Shown: piece by piece, positions 52,446 through 60,790 of the stretch
How the letters are laid out: the number at the start of each line of letters is the position of its first letter
How positions within the stretch are numbered: position 1 is the stretch's first letter
Source: Paracoccaceae bacterium
GTDB lineage: Bacteria; Pseudomonadota; Alphaproteobacteria; Rhodobacterales; Rhodobacteraceae
Direction: 5' to 3'
Assembly (NCBI GenBank): GCA_011389685.1
Contig: JAABTV010000014.1
Location: forward strand, 1-60,865
DNA length: 60,865 nucleotides
Position numbers and translations under genes: made by a program
The notes under the pieces: generated by a model
The model's database searches: none
What the model was told of the DNA's origin: nothing
The model's input: the letters and a program-made list of their open reading frames with translations, nothing else

Positions 52446-52886
52446 ATGGATATACGGGTGCAGGCCACTCCCTTTGATTTCGGCGCAGAGGCCGAGGCAT
52501 TCGCCCGTGGACAGGGCGATATGGGCGCGGTGGTGACGTTTACCGGGATCGTCCGTGACGTGTCTGGCGGTCTGGTGTCGATGGAGATCGAGCACTACCC
52601 GGGGATGACGGAAAAGGCGCTCGAAACACACGCGCGCGAGGCGTTAATCCGGTTTCAACTCGGGGATGTTCTGATTATTCACAGGTTCGGGGAAATGCGC
52701 CCCGGCGAAATGATCATGATGGTCGCCACCGCAGCACCGCATCGCGCAGACGCTTTTCAGGGTGCGGAATTCCTGATGGACTATCTCAAATCCCGCGCGC
52801 CCTTCTGGAAGAAAGAGATCATGCAAACCGGAACGGATTGGGTCGCCGCACGCGACGAGGACGAGGATGCGCTTGGGCGCTGGTAG
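52446..52886 (+). CDS. moaE: Molybdopterin synthase large subunit
   Basis: This 146-residue MoaE has GAVVTFTGIVRDVSGG near residue 28, EHYPGMTEKAL, HRFGEMRPGEMIMMVA and the active-site lysines in YLKSRAPFWKKE. It forms a heterotetramer with MoaD and inserts two sulfurs into the molybdopterin precursor. Length and motifs are normal. The gene follows moaD after one base. Confidence 0.95.
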   Translation: MDIRVQATPFDFGAEAEAFARGQGDMGAVVTFTGIVRDVSGGLVSMEIEHYPGMTEKALETHAREALIRFQLGDVLIIHRFGEMRPGEMIMMVATAAPHRADAFQGAEFLMDYLKSRAPFWKKEIMQTGTDWVAARDEDEDALGRW

Positions 52887-52960
52887 GTGACGCGAAGACA
52901 GGATTGCGAGCCGTCACCGGATCGGCAAGGACATACGCATCACAAGGGGCGAAGCGCGGC

Positions 52961-53254
52961 ATGTCAGATATCTTGGAGACTTTCATCGAAGTCCTTGACC
53001 TAAGGGTGTGCGGCGTACTCAAGGGGACGGCGAAATTGATCCTCGAAGGCGAGGGGTCTGTCATGATGGACGCGGAGGGCGCGCGCCCCGGCGACGGCGA
53101 AGCCGACGTGACGTTGCAGGCCAGCGAAGCGGTGTTTCGTGCGATCATGGAGGGATCGCAAAATCCGGTGATGGCCTATATGACCGGCAAGTTGAAGGTT
53201 GAGGGCAATCCCCAGCGCGCGCTCAAGGTAAGTGGTATCCTTACAGGAACGTGA
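52961..53254 (+). CDS. SCP2 sterol-binding domain family protein
   Basis: The 97-residue, single-domain protein starts MSDILETFIEVLDLRVCGVL. Its order (KGTAKLILEGEGSVMMDAEG ... DVTLQASEAVFRAIMEGSQNPVMAYMTGKLKVEG) matches the SCP2/sterol-transfer family, which forms a lipid-binding pocket. Short bacterial members are common and lack a proven ligand. The 74-base gap from moaE leaves room for a weak promoter. The following gene starts 63 bases on. Confidence 0.8.
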   Translation: MSDILETFIEVLDLRVCGVLKGTAKLILEGEGSVMMDAEGARPGDGEADVTLQASEAVFRAIMEGSQNPVMAYMTGKLKVEGNPQRALKVSGILTGT

Positions 53255-53317
53255 ATGCGGACCGGATCCCGTCAACGGCAAGGGAATCGGGGCGGCAGGG
53301 GCGAAGGTAAAGCTGTC

Positions 53318-54469
53318 ATGAGGCTTTCAAATCGAATGGCCCGTTGGCTCTGGATCGAGTCGCAAGGGCTTTCGCGAACGCCGACCGGGCCACTCGATCT
53401 GGCAGCCCTGATTCGCGATCTGGGCTTTGTTCAGCTTGATGCGATCCAGGTCGTATCGCGGGCCCATCATCACATTCTTTGGTCCCGCAACCAGAACTAT
53501 CGTGAGCCGATGCTTGGCAAGTTATTGGAATCACGCGGTGTTTTCGAACACTTTACCCATGATGCCAGCATTTTGCCGATTGACTTCCTGCCGATGTGGC
53601 AACGTCAGTTCCGCCGCCGGGCGGCGCAAATTGACAATGCGTCCTGGTGGAAGGGCATGCCCGATGCGGCTGGGCGGGCCGAGATAAAGGCGCGGATCGA
53701 GCGCGAGGGACCGCTTTCGACACATGATTTCGACACGCGGATCAAGGGCCAAAAGCGAATGTGGCAACGCCCGCCGCACAAGCTCGCCCTCGATTACATG
53801 TGGTATGCCGGCGAACTCGCCACCGCGCATCGGCGCAACTTCACCAAATTCTACGATCTCGCCGAGCGGGTTTTCCCGCCCGATCTTCACCAGGTCGAAC
53901 TTGAGGATGGAAAGCAGATCGATTGGCTTTGCCGGGCCGCTTTGCGGCGCTGTGGATTTGCGACGGCCGGCGAGATTCAGCGGTTCTGGGATGCCATGGA
54001 CCTCGGTGAAGTCCATGTCTGGATCGACCGCAACCGCCACCGTTTGGTTTCGCTTGAAATCGAAGCCGCAGATGGCACAGTGTCAAAAGCATGGGCCGAG
54101 CCGGAAGTGGAAACGCGACTGGCCGGGCTGAAGAAACCCACGTCGCGCCTGCGTATTCTCAACCCGTTTGATCCGTTGATCAGGGACCGGGCCCGATTGA
54201 AACGGCTTTTCGGTTTCGATTATCGGGTTGAAATGTTCGTGCCTGCGGCAAAACGACGATGGGGATATTATGTCTTTCCGCTTCTCGAAGGTGACCGGTT
54301 CATCGGCCGTGTCGAGGTGCGGGCGGATCGAAACAACGGATTGATATCAAATCAGAAATTATGGGTCGAGCCGGATGTTACCTGGTCGTCCGCGCGCGAC
54401 GAAAAGCTCTCGGCGGAACTCTGGAGATTGGCGCGGCTGACCGGAGCGACCGAGGTCAAACACCCCTAG
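53318..54469 (+). CDS. Winged-helix DNA-binding protein of the YcaQ (DNA glycosylase) family
   Basis: The 383-residue protein starts MRLSNRMARWLWIESQGLSR and contains VQLDAIQVVSRAHHHILWSR, with the Q-x-D motif (Q39 and D41) of YcaQ/AlkX-type glycosylases that unhook interstrand DNA crosslinks. Three winged-helix units are expected across the length. The C-terminal section with RLRILNPFDPLIRDRARLKRLFGFDYRVEMF is typical of the family. GAAGGT precedes the ATG at 53318. Its 3' end overlaps the convergent coiled-coil gene by 14 bases. Confidence 0.85.
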   Translation: MRLSNRMARWLWIESQGLSRTPTGPLDLAALIRDLGFVQLDAIQVVSRAHHHILWSRNQNYREPMLGKLLESRGVFEHFTHDASILPIDFLPMWQRQFRRRAAQIDNASWWKGMPDAAGRAEIKARIEREGPLSTHDFDTRIKGQKRMWQRPPHKLALDYMWYAGELATAHRRNFTKFYDLAERVFPPDLHQVELEDGKQIDWLCRAALRRCGFATAGEIQRFWDAMDLGEVHVWIDRNRHRLVSLEIEAADGTVSKAWAEPEVETRLAGLKKPTSRLRILNPFDPLIRDRARLKRLFGFDYRVEMFVPAAKRRWGYYVFPLLEGDRFIGRVEVRADRNNGLISNQKLWVEPDVTWSSARDEKLSAELWRLARLTGATEVKHP

Positions 54470-54779
54470 ATTCAAGCTGCACACGCAGCGATTCGGCCTC
54501 ATGGCGTGCATCGCGAAGCCCATCCATCGCCGCAGACAGTTCGGCCTCGGTCTGCGCGATCTGATTGGTCAACTCGGCCTCACGCTGCTGCAGATAGGTG
54601 ATCGCCTGATCGCGTGTTTCTTCGGCTTCGTGCAGTTCCTGCGCCATTTTCTCAAGCTCTTCGACATCCGAACGCGCCACCCGGGTGAACCGGTGAATAA
54701 GCCAGTTGGCGAACCACCCCATGCAAAAGGCAACAAACAGGATGACCGCTGTCGCAATGATGAACTCAGTTCTCGTCAT
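54456..54779 (-). CDS. Small membrane-anchored coiled-coil protein, 107 aa
   Basis: Starts MTRTEFIIATAVILFVAFCMGWF, a single transmembrane helix, followed by a continuous charged helix (EELEKMAQELHEAEETRDQA ... SAAMDGLRDARHEAESL) with heptad spacing of a coiled coil. The ATG at 54779 overlaps the OmpA-family stop, so the two proteins are translated together and may act together in the envelope. It overlaps the ycaQ-like gene by 14 bases at the 3' end. No family recognised. Confidence 0.75.
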   Translation of the reverse strand: MTRTEFIIATAVILFVAFCMGWFANWLIHRFTRVARSDVEELEKMAQELHEAEETRDQAITYLQQREAELTNQIAQTEAELSAAMDGLRDARHEAESLRVQLESRGV

Positions 54780-56679
54780 CCGGGATGTCCTCTTCTTCGG
54801 TTTCTGTTTCCGGATCGGTGGCCATATCCCGCTCCACGCTTTCCAACGTTGTCTCGACCTCTTCCGTCGGCTCAGGCAGAACGACACGGAACTCGATCCG
54901 GCGGTTCGCTTCCCGTCCTTCTTCGGTGTCATTGTCGGCAATGGGCTGCGTCTCTCCATAACCCACGGCGGAGAAGGTGGACGTGAGAACGCGCCGTTCG
55001 CGCAGACCGTTCAGAACCGATTGGGCCCGGGCCTGACTGAGCTGCTGGTTCATGACGTCCCGCCCCTGGCTGTCGGTATGCCCTGCGATCTCGAGCTTCA
55101 AGGGGCCACAATTCTTCAGGATCTCGGCAATATCGTCCAGCGCCTTGCGTGCGCCCGCGTCAATCGTGTCGGACCCCGGCTCAAAGCTGATCTTGCGTTC
55201 GGTCTGAACCGCCTTGATCTGTGCTTCGCATTCCTCCGGCGTTGGCAGGCTTGCGACCGGGTCGAGCTGTTCCTGATAGGTCACGTCAATGCTGAAACGT
55301 GACGCATCGCCCAGCCTTTCGGAGAGAAGACGGGAAATCATGGCACTGGCATCAGGATTTCCGGTGTTTCCCTTGATCACGATCCGATCCGGGGACACGG
55401 TGACTGCACCGTTCGAAAGCCTTGCAAGGGATTCGATCCCGGCCAGAACGCGGACCGCCCATTCCTTCGGGAGCGAATCGTCCAACCGGGCGGAATTGTG
55501 GACCACATCCGAGCCGAACCGCGCCTTGGCAAAGCTCATCGCGGTTTCCCGCAAAAGTTCGTCGCCTATACGCCCGCGCATGTGGACAAGACCTTCGGGT
55601 GAAAGGGTTGCCACGAACTCAGCCGGTCCAGCATGGTCGTTTTCAACGGTTTTTGGCAGAACGGCGTGGACTGTGAAAACGTCCGGAAGGGCGGTCTCGA
55701 GCTCGCCGACGGATTGATCGAACAGATCCGGATCCGTGCCTTCAGCGGCGACCAGAGAAATATCCGCATCGGCGAAGGTTACAGATCCTTCGCCGATCCT
55801 GTCCAGGGCGGCAATGGCAAGTTCGGCAGCGCTGGCCCAGTTGGGCGATGGCACGCCAAGGCCAATTGTGCAGTTTGCTTTTCCGGTCACCCCGACATCT
55901 CGCGCGGCAGCAATTATCCGGTCACGCGCAACCTCTGTGTTGGCCGAACAGCTATCAAAACGGGGACCGTTCTCGTCTATGACAAAACGCAGGGAAAAAG
56001 GCGTAATGACTGGCCGGGGTGCCGAGATGTCGACGACAAGACCCAAGCCACGCGGCGCGGCGCGGGCGAGGCCGGTTTCGAGCTTGCGCTTTGCCTCGGG
56101 GCTGTCGGCCATGGCGGTGATTTCGACTCTCCGAGCATCGATCGAGATTTTTGACCGTGGCAGATTCTCCAGCGATTCCATCCCGAATTCCAAAGCGGTT
56201 TTCCATCCTGATGGTGGCGGGAAATCAGCAGTTTGCAGCAGATCGGCCACGTTGTCCTCGCCTGAAATGGCTTTGAGCCTGTCAAGTATCTCATCTCTAT
56301 CGGTTGAAACCGGTATGAGTCCAATGAGCGAAATGTTGGACTCATTACGCAGTATCTCAATGGAAAACCTTGGCGGCGCGATCCCCTCGGTCGCCTGGAC
56401 ATCCATACGGTCAATCACGCGTGCGGCATCGACCACGGATCCGGCCGAGCTTACCGCGCGAAAGCGGGACGCTTCGCTCGGGGCCGTGCCGGTCAGGAAG
56501 ACCTGCAACCCGCCGGCATGGACCTCGGCCCATGCCAGTCCTTCCTCATCCAGAGCACGCCGAACGCCGATTTCCGAGTTTTCCTCGATCATTGTCACAG
56601 CAAAGCTGGCTGCAAACAGGCTGACCACGCCCGCAGCGATGAAGGTTCCAGCGATGGTAAAGACAGAAGACAGGCGCAT
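54766..56679 (-). CDS. OmpA-family protein with N-terminal anchor and BON-like repeats
   Basis: The 637-residue protein has an N-terminal hydrophobic anchor (SVFTIAGTFIAAGVVSLFAASFAVTMI), several alpha/beta repeats similar to BON domains between residues ~40 and ~500, and an OmpA-type peptidoglycan-binding domain (~520-605) with ISFEPGSDTIDAGARKAL, LEIAGHTDSQG and QLSQARAQSVLNGL. A very acidic tail ends EEEDIPDDEN. It should tie the inner membrane to the cell wall. The ATG at 56679 is preferred over a TTG at 56700. The stop overlaps the start of the coiled-coil gene by 14 bases. Confidence 0.85.
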   Translation of the reverse strand: MRLSSVFTIAGTFIAAGVVSLFAASFAVTMIEENSEIGVRRALDEEGLAWAEVHAGGLQVFLTGTAPSEASRFRAVSSAGSVVDAARVIDRMDVQATEGIAPPRFSIEILRNESNISLIGLIPVSTDRDEILDRLKAISGEDNVADLLQTADFPPPSGWKTALEFGMESLENLPRSKISIDARRVEITAMADSPEAKRKLETGLARAAPRGLGLVVDISAPRPVITPFSLRFVIDENGPRFDSCSANTEVARDRIIAAARDVGVTGKANCTIGLGVPSPNWASAAELAIAALDRIGEGSVTFADADISLVAAEGTDPDLFDQSVGELETALPDVFTVHAVLPKTVENDHAGPAEFVATLSPEGLVHMRGRIGDELLRETAMSFAKARFGSDVVHNSARLDDSLPKEWAVRVLAGIESLARLSNGAVTVSPDRIVIKGNTGNPDASAMISRLLSERLGDASRFSIDVTYQEQLDPVASLPTPEECEAQIKAVQTERKISFEPGSDTIDAGARKALDDIAEILKNCGPLKLEIAGHTDSQGRDVMNQQLSQARAQSVLNGLRERRVLTSTFSAVGYGETQPIADNDTEEGREANRRIEFRVVLPEPTEEVETTLESVERDMATDPETETEEEDIPDDEN

Positions 56680-56738
56680 CTCGGACCGAAATTTGGACAA
56701 GCTGACCGTTCTCTAGGCCCTGCTGACCCCGGGCGCAA

Positions 56739-57722
56739 TCAAAGGAATAGAGCAACGGCGAAAAACGGCAAGGGGATCAGGCCGGTATCGCGATTGGAGC
56801 GGAACAGCATAAGAAGCCTGTCGTTGTCGTCAATATCGAGCATGCGAATTTGCCAAACCATATGCCATCCCATGACGCAGGCCCCGGACAGCGCGATGAG
56901 CAGTGCCAGCGGGTTGCCGCGCGGCTCGATCATCGCGGCGATGATCGCCAACCCTATGAGCGCGACTGTGCCGACCAGAAAACGGCGAAGCCAGATCGGT
57001 GTTCGTGCTCCGAACAGGCGTGCGGTGGATTTCACACCGATCAGCGCATCATCTTCCTTGTCCTGGTGCGCATAGATCGTGTCATAGAACAGCGTCCATG
57101 AAATGCCTGCGAGATAGAGGATCATTGCCGGTGTCCCGAGAGTTCCGGTATGTGCCGTCCACGCCAGCAAGGCCCCCCAGTTGAAGGCAAGGCCAAGAAA
57201 GACCTGGGGCCACCATGTGAAGCGTTTGGCAAAGGGATAGATGGCAACGGGCAAAAGCGCCAGAATGCCCAGAAGGATGGCATTAACCGGAAAGGTCAGG
57301 AGAATCGCAAAGGCCACCAAGGCCTGTGCCACCATCCACGCCAACGCCATCTTTACCGAAACCTGACCGGAGGGGATCGGGCGCGACCGGGTGCGCTCGA
57401 CACTGCTGTCGATATCGCGGTCGGTGATGTCGTTCCATGTGCATCCCGCCCCACGCATCAGCCACGCCCCGAGTCCGCAAGCCACGAAAATCCACAGATC
57501 GAACCAGTGGGCCTGACCATCATGCAACATGGCAAGCAAAAGGCCCCACCAGCACGGCAACAAGAGCAGCCATGTCCCGATCGGCCGGTCGGCACGCGAA
57601 AGGCGCAGATAGGGGCGGGTTGGGGCCGGCGCGAACCGGTCCACCCAATTGTCCTTCACGGCATCGGCAACCGTATCACCAAGCTGGTTGTTGGGCTCTG
57701 GCCTATTCTCGGGTGCGGTCAT
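56739..57722 (-). CDS. ubiA: 4-hydroxybenzoate polyprenyltransferase
   Basis: The 327-residue, nine-helix inner-membrane enzyme joins a polyprenyl chain to 4-hydroxybenzoate in ubiquinone synthesis. Both Asp-rich magnesium sites of the UbiA family are visible: GAGCTWNDITDRDID (first) and FYDTIYAHQDKEDD (second). It starts MTAPENRPEPNN and ends in a helix (FAVALFL). Its start lies only 12 bases from the start of rsmE on the other strand, leaving almost no space for two promoters. Confidence 0.93.
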   Translation of the reverse strand: MTAPENRPEPNNQLGDTVADAVKDNWVDRFAPAPTRPYLRLSRADRPIGTWLLLLPCWWGLLLAMLHDGQAHWFDLWIFVACGLGAWLMRGAGCTWNDITDRDIDSSVERTRSRPIPSGQVSVKMALAWMVAQALVAFAILLTFPVNAILLGILALLPVAIYPFAKRFTWWPQVFLGLAFNWGALLAWTAHTGTLGTPAMILYLAGISWTLFYDTIYAHQDKEDDALIGVKSTARLFGARTPIWLRRFLVGTVALIGLAIIAAMIEPRGNPLALLIALSGACVMGWHMVWQIRMLDIDDNDRLLMLFRSNRDTGLIPLPFFAVALFL

Positions 57723-57734
57723 ATTGTCGGGTCC

Positions 57735-58463
57735 ATGAAAGCGGCAAAGATCAGATTGTATGTAGAGCACCCCTTGGCCCAAGGGCAAACCGTTCCTTTG
57801 GACCGGGCGCAGGCGCATTACCTTTTCGGCGTGATGCGGCTTGGCCAGGGGGATGCGGTCCTGCTTTTCAACGGTCAGGACGGGGAATGGCGCTCTGAGG
57901 TGGTTGAGAAGTCAAAGCGAGGCGGCGTCTTGTCCTGCGTTGAGCAGACAGCACCGCAACGTGACCCGCCGGATCTTTGGCTGCTTTTCGCCCCGATCAA
58001 GAAGGCGAGAACCGATTTCATCGTCGAGAAGGCCGCCGAGATGGGGGCGGCGCGGATTCTGCCGGTGCAGACGGATTTTACCAATTCCGAACGTATCCGA
58101 CAGGACCGGTTGCAGGCGCACGCGATCGAAGCGGCCGAGCAATGTGGTGGCACATTCGTGCCCGAGGTTGCATCGCTTGAACGTTTGGACAAGGTGTTGA
58201 ACGATTGGCCGGAAGGTCGGCATCTGATGTTTTGTGACGAGACGTTGGCGGGAGGATCATTCGCCCTTCCCGAAGCTATGTCCAAACAGTCCTGGGCGAT
58301 CCTGATCGGGCCGGAAGGCGGGTTTTCCGAGGCCGAACGACATCGGCTTGCGGGCCAAGCGGTTGCCCATCCGGTGGCCTTGGGGCCGCGCATACTACGG
58401 GCCGATACAGCGGCAGTGGCTGCCATGACGATCTGGCAGGCGCAATTGGGGGACTGGCGATGA
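57735..58463 (+). CDS. rsmE: 16S rRNA (uracil-1498-N3)-methyltransferase
   Basis: The 242-residue SPOUT-class methyltransferase starts MKAAKIRLYVEHPLAQG and has an N-terminal PUA-like domain and a C-terminal knot region. Signature parts are AHYLFGVMRLGQGDAV, FAPIKKARTDFIVEKAAEMGA, IGPEGGFSEAE and LGPRILRADTAAVAAM. It modifies U1498 of 16S rRNA using S-adenosylmethionine. The ATG is only 12 bases from the ubiA start. Its stop overlaps the next gene by four bases. Confidence 0.93.
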   Translation: MKAAKIRLYVEHPLAQGQTVPLDRAQAHYLFGVMRLGQGDAVLLFNGQDGEWRSEVVEKSKRGGVLSCVEQTAPQRDPPDLWLLFAPIKKARTDFIVEKAAEMGAARILPVQTDFTNSERIRQDRLQAHAIEAAEQCGGTFVPEVASLERLDKVLNDWPEGRHLMFCDETLAGGSFALPEAMSKQSWAILIGPEGGFSEAERHRLAGQAVAHPVALGPRILRADTAAVAAMTIWQAQLGDWR

Positions 58464-58984
58464 GCCTTGTGCGGCCCGAGGCGCGCGCGGCGATCTGGCG
58501 CTGGCGCGAGGTGTTGGCCGGTGTGCTAGTCACGGCATTGGGGGCGAATTGGGCGCTGGGCGGGATCGGGCTGATGCGCTGGATCGGTTGGCCTGTCCTG
58601 ATCATCGGTTTGGCGCTCTTGGTCGCGGGTTTGCAGCGGGCACGGATCAGGCCGCGCAGCGGTGGGGTCGGGGTGGTCGAGCTCGATGAGGCACAGCTCA
58701 CTTACTTTCTGCCTGAGGGCGGGGTTGTCGTGCCGCTGTCATTGATTGCACGGATCGAGATCGAGGCGCTGGGCGATGCAGGGCGTGGCGAAATCGTCTG
58801 GGTATTTACCGACCGTGAGGGTCAAGAAGCCCGGATTCCCGCCTCGGCGGCAGGTGCCGAACGCCTTCTGGATGCGCTGGCGCAGTTTCCCGGCGCACAT
58901 TACCAGAAGGTGATCGCGGCGTCGGCCACGCGAAAGCCGGAAAACTTCGTGATCTGGCAGGAACATGTCGCCTGGCTGCATTGA
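58460..58984 (+). CDS. Hypothetical membrane protein with two helices
   Basis: The 174-residue protein has two transmembrane helices near the N-terminus (~17-34 and ~39-58), separated by only a few residues. A soluble region of ~110 residues with beta strands follows (VGVVELDEAQLTYFLPEGGVVVPLSLIARIEIE), resembling a PH-like or DUF-type domain. It overlaps rsmE by four bases, so it is cotranslated. I do not recognise a named family. The next gene, gshA, follows after 60 bases. Confidence 0.7.
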   Translation: MSLVRPEARAAIWRWREVLAGVLVTALGANWALGGIGLMRWIGWPVLIIGLALLVAGLQRARIRPRSGGVGVVELDEAQLTYFLPEGGVVVPLSLIARIEIEALGDAGRGEIVWVFTDREGQEARIPASAAGAERLLDALAQFPGAHYQKVIAASATRKPENFVIWQEHVAWLH

Positions 58985-59044
58985 CACTTTCCTTCATTCG
59001 CAGCACTCCTTTCCTTGTTGCGCGAACAGATCGGAGATAACCCA

Positions 59045-60415
59045 ATGTCCATTCCCCAGTCCGGCGGCGGTCCGATCGAGCGCCATGAACAATTGGCCGA
59101 ATACCTTGCCGAAGGTTGCAAACCCAAGGAAAATTGGCGGATCGGAACCGAACATGAGAAGTTCGGCTATTGTAAGGACACCCATTTACCAATTCCTTAC
59201 CGCGGGGAGCGTTCGGTTCTTGCGGTGTTGGAGGGCTTGCGCGATCTTCATGGTTGGGAAGCACTGTATGAAGGCGAAAATATCGTTGGATTACAAAAGG
59301 ATGGAGCGAATGTGAGCTTGGAGCCGGGGGGGCAGCTGGAGCTTTCGGGGGCGCCGCTGGAGACGATTCACCAGACCTGTGACGAGGTTAACCAACACCT
59401 GGCGGATGTTAAGGATATCGCCAACAAGGTGGGCGTGGGGTTTCTGGGGCTGGGCGCGGCGCCGGAATGGACGCATGAGCAGATGCCGATGATGCCCAAG
59501 GGGCGTTACAAGCTGATGACCGATTACATGGGCCGGGTCGGCACGATGGGCACGGCGATGATGTATCGCACCTGCACGGTGCAGGTGAATCTCGACTTCG
59601 GCTCCGAGGCCGACATGGTGCAGAAGATGCGGGTGGCGCTGGCCCTGCAACCGGTGGCGACGGCGCTCTTTGCCAACTCGCCGTTTTTCGAGGGCAAGGT
59701 GAATGGCTGGAAATCCTGGCGGGCGCATATCTGGCAGAACCTCGATGCGGCGCGCACGGGCATGTTGCCCTTTGTCTTCGACGAAGGATTCGGGTTCGAA
59801 GCCTGGGTCGAATACGCGCTCGATGTGCCGATGTATTTCGTCTATCGCGACGGCAGGTATATCGACGCGCTAGGCCAGAGTTTCCGTGATTTTCTAAAGG
59901 GTAAGCTGCCTGCTCTGCCCGGTGAGATGCCGACGCTGAGCGACTGGGCCGACCATCTGACCACGATCTTTCCCGAGGCGCGGGTCAAGCAATTCATCGA
60001 GATGCGTGGCGCCGATGGCGGCCCGTGGCGCCGGCTGTGCGCGCTGCCCGCCTTCTGGGTCGGGCTGACCTATGACCAGACCGCGCTGGATGCGGCCTGG
60101 GACCTGGTCAAGGGCTGGGACGCCGGGACCCGCGAGGCGTTGCGCGTGGCGGCCGGCAAGGATGGGCTGCATGCACAGGTGGGCGATATCAACATGCGCG
60201 ATCTGGCGCGGCAGACGCTTGAGATTTCGCGCGAGGGTCTGCGGGCCCGGGCACGGCCCGGTGCGGGCGGCATGGTACCGGACGAGCGCCATTTCCTGCA
60301 TGCGCTGGAGGACAGCGTGACCGACGGAAAGGCGCCGGCTGACGAGCTTCTCGATCTTTATCATGGAGAGTGGAACGGCGATCTGAGCCGGATTTACGAG
60401 GGCTATGCCTACTGA
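59045..60415 (+). CDS. gshA: Glutamate--cysteine ligase (plant/alphaproteobacterial type)
   Basis: The 456-residue enzyme catalyses the first step of glutathione synthesis, joining glutamate and cysteine with ATP. It has WRIGTEHEKFGY and VSLEPGGQLELSG near the start, MYRTCTVQVNLDFGSEADM, SPFFEGKVNGWKSWRAHIWQ and KQFIEMRGADGGPWRRLCALPAFWVGL, all typical of the plant-type GCS group rather than the enterobacterial one. GGAGA precedes the ATG at 59045. It follows the rsmE pair on the same strand, with a 60-base gap, and ends the coding part of the window. Confidence 0.93.
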   Translation: MSIPQSGGGPIERHEQLAEYLAEGCKPKENWRIGTEHEKFGYCKDTHLPIPYRGERSVLAVLEGLRDLHGWEALYEGENIVGLQKDGANVSLEPGGQLELSGAPLETIHQTCDEVNQHLADVKDIANKVGVGFLGLGAAPEWTHEQMPMMPKGRYKLMTDYMGRVGTMGTAMMYRTCTVQVNLDFGSEADMVQKMRVALALQPVATALFANSPFFEGKVNGWKSWRAHIWQNLDAARTGMLPFVFDEGFGFEAWVEYALDVPMYFVYRDGRYIDALGQSFRDFLKGKLPALPGEMPTLSDWADHLTTIFPEARVKQFIEMRGADGGPWRRLCALPAFWVGLTYDQTALDAAWDLVKGWDAGTREALRVAAGKDGLHAQVGDINMRDLARQTLEISREGLRARARPGAGGMVPDERHFLHALEDSVTDGKAPADELLDLYHGEWNGDLSRIYEGYAY

Positions 60416-60476
60416 ATCCGTAAACGAAAGGTTGAGGAAAATTAACCAATCCTAACGGAATTTCAGCCCGAAACCG

Positions 60477-60517
60477 GCGTATGACTCCCGGCTGCTGCGC
60501 GTATGACTCCCGGCTGC
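60477..60517. repeat. 19-base direct repeat, two copies
   Basis: GCGTATGACTCCCGGCTGC occurs at 60477-60495 and again at 60499-60517, three bases apart. Period 22. Function unknown; could be an operator pair or the start of a longer array. Confidence 0.8.
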
Positions 60518-60694
60518 CGGAGGATTCATCTGGCAGGAATGGCCAAAATCTTTAATGCGGCGGCGTCCGGTGGGGCAGGGAAACGTTCAGACAGGTTTCA
60601 GCCCGTCGCGTTCACCCCGCCCGGGTCGCCAGATGTCCGGTCCTCGCCCACCCCCAGGGCCGGGCGCGGACCGGTGCAGTGCTTGTTTTGCAAT

Positions 60695-60716
60695 TTGTGG
60701 ACCTTCGGTTCCACAA
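60695..60716 (+). terminator. Hairpin with TTCG tetraloop
   Basis: TTGTGGA and TCCACAA pair, with an inner C(TTCG)G tetraloop and one mismatch. It is 280 bases past gshA, just ahead of the palindromic repeat. It may be the terminator of a long 3' UTR or part of a small RNA. Confidence 0.4.
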
Positions 60717-60723
60717 TACTAAA

Positions 60724-60766
60724 GCGTTCCGCGAAGAAATCTGGCTCACCGCTTTTCGCGGAACGC
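60724..60766. repeat. Palindromic repeat, copy B
   Basis: GCGTTCCGCGAA and TTCGCGGAACGC pair perfectly (12 bp) around a 19-base loop (GAAATCTGGCTCACCGCTT) that resembles the loop of copy A at 37072-37107. The exchanged base pair in the arms is compensated on the other side. Confidence 0.8.
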
Positions 60767-60790
60767 ATTGGGCGGCGTCTTCATTTAGCA

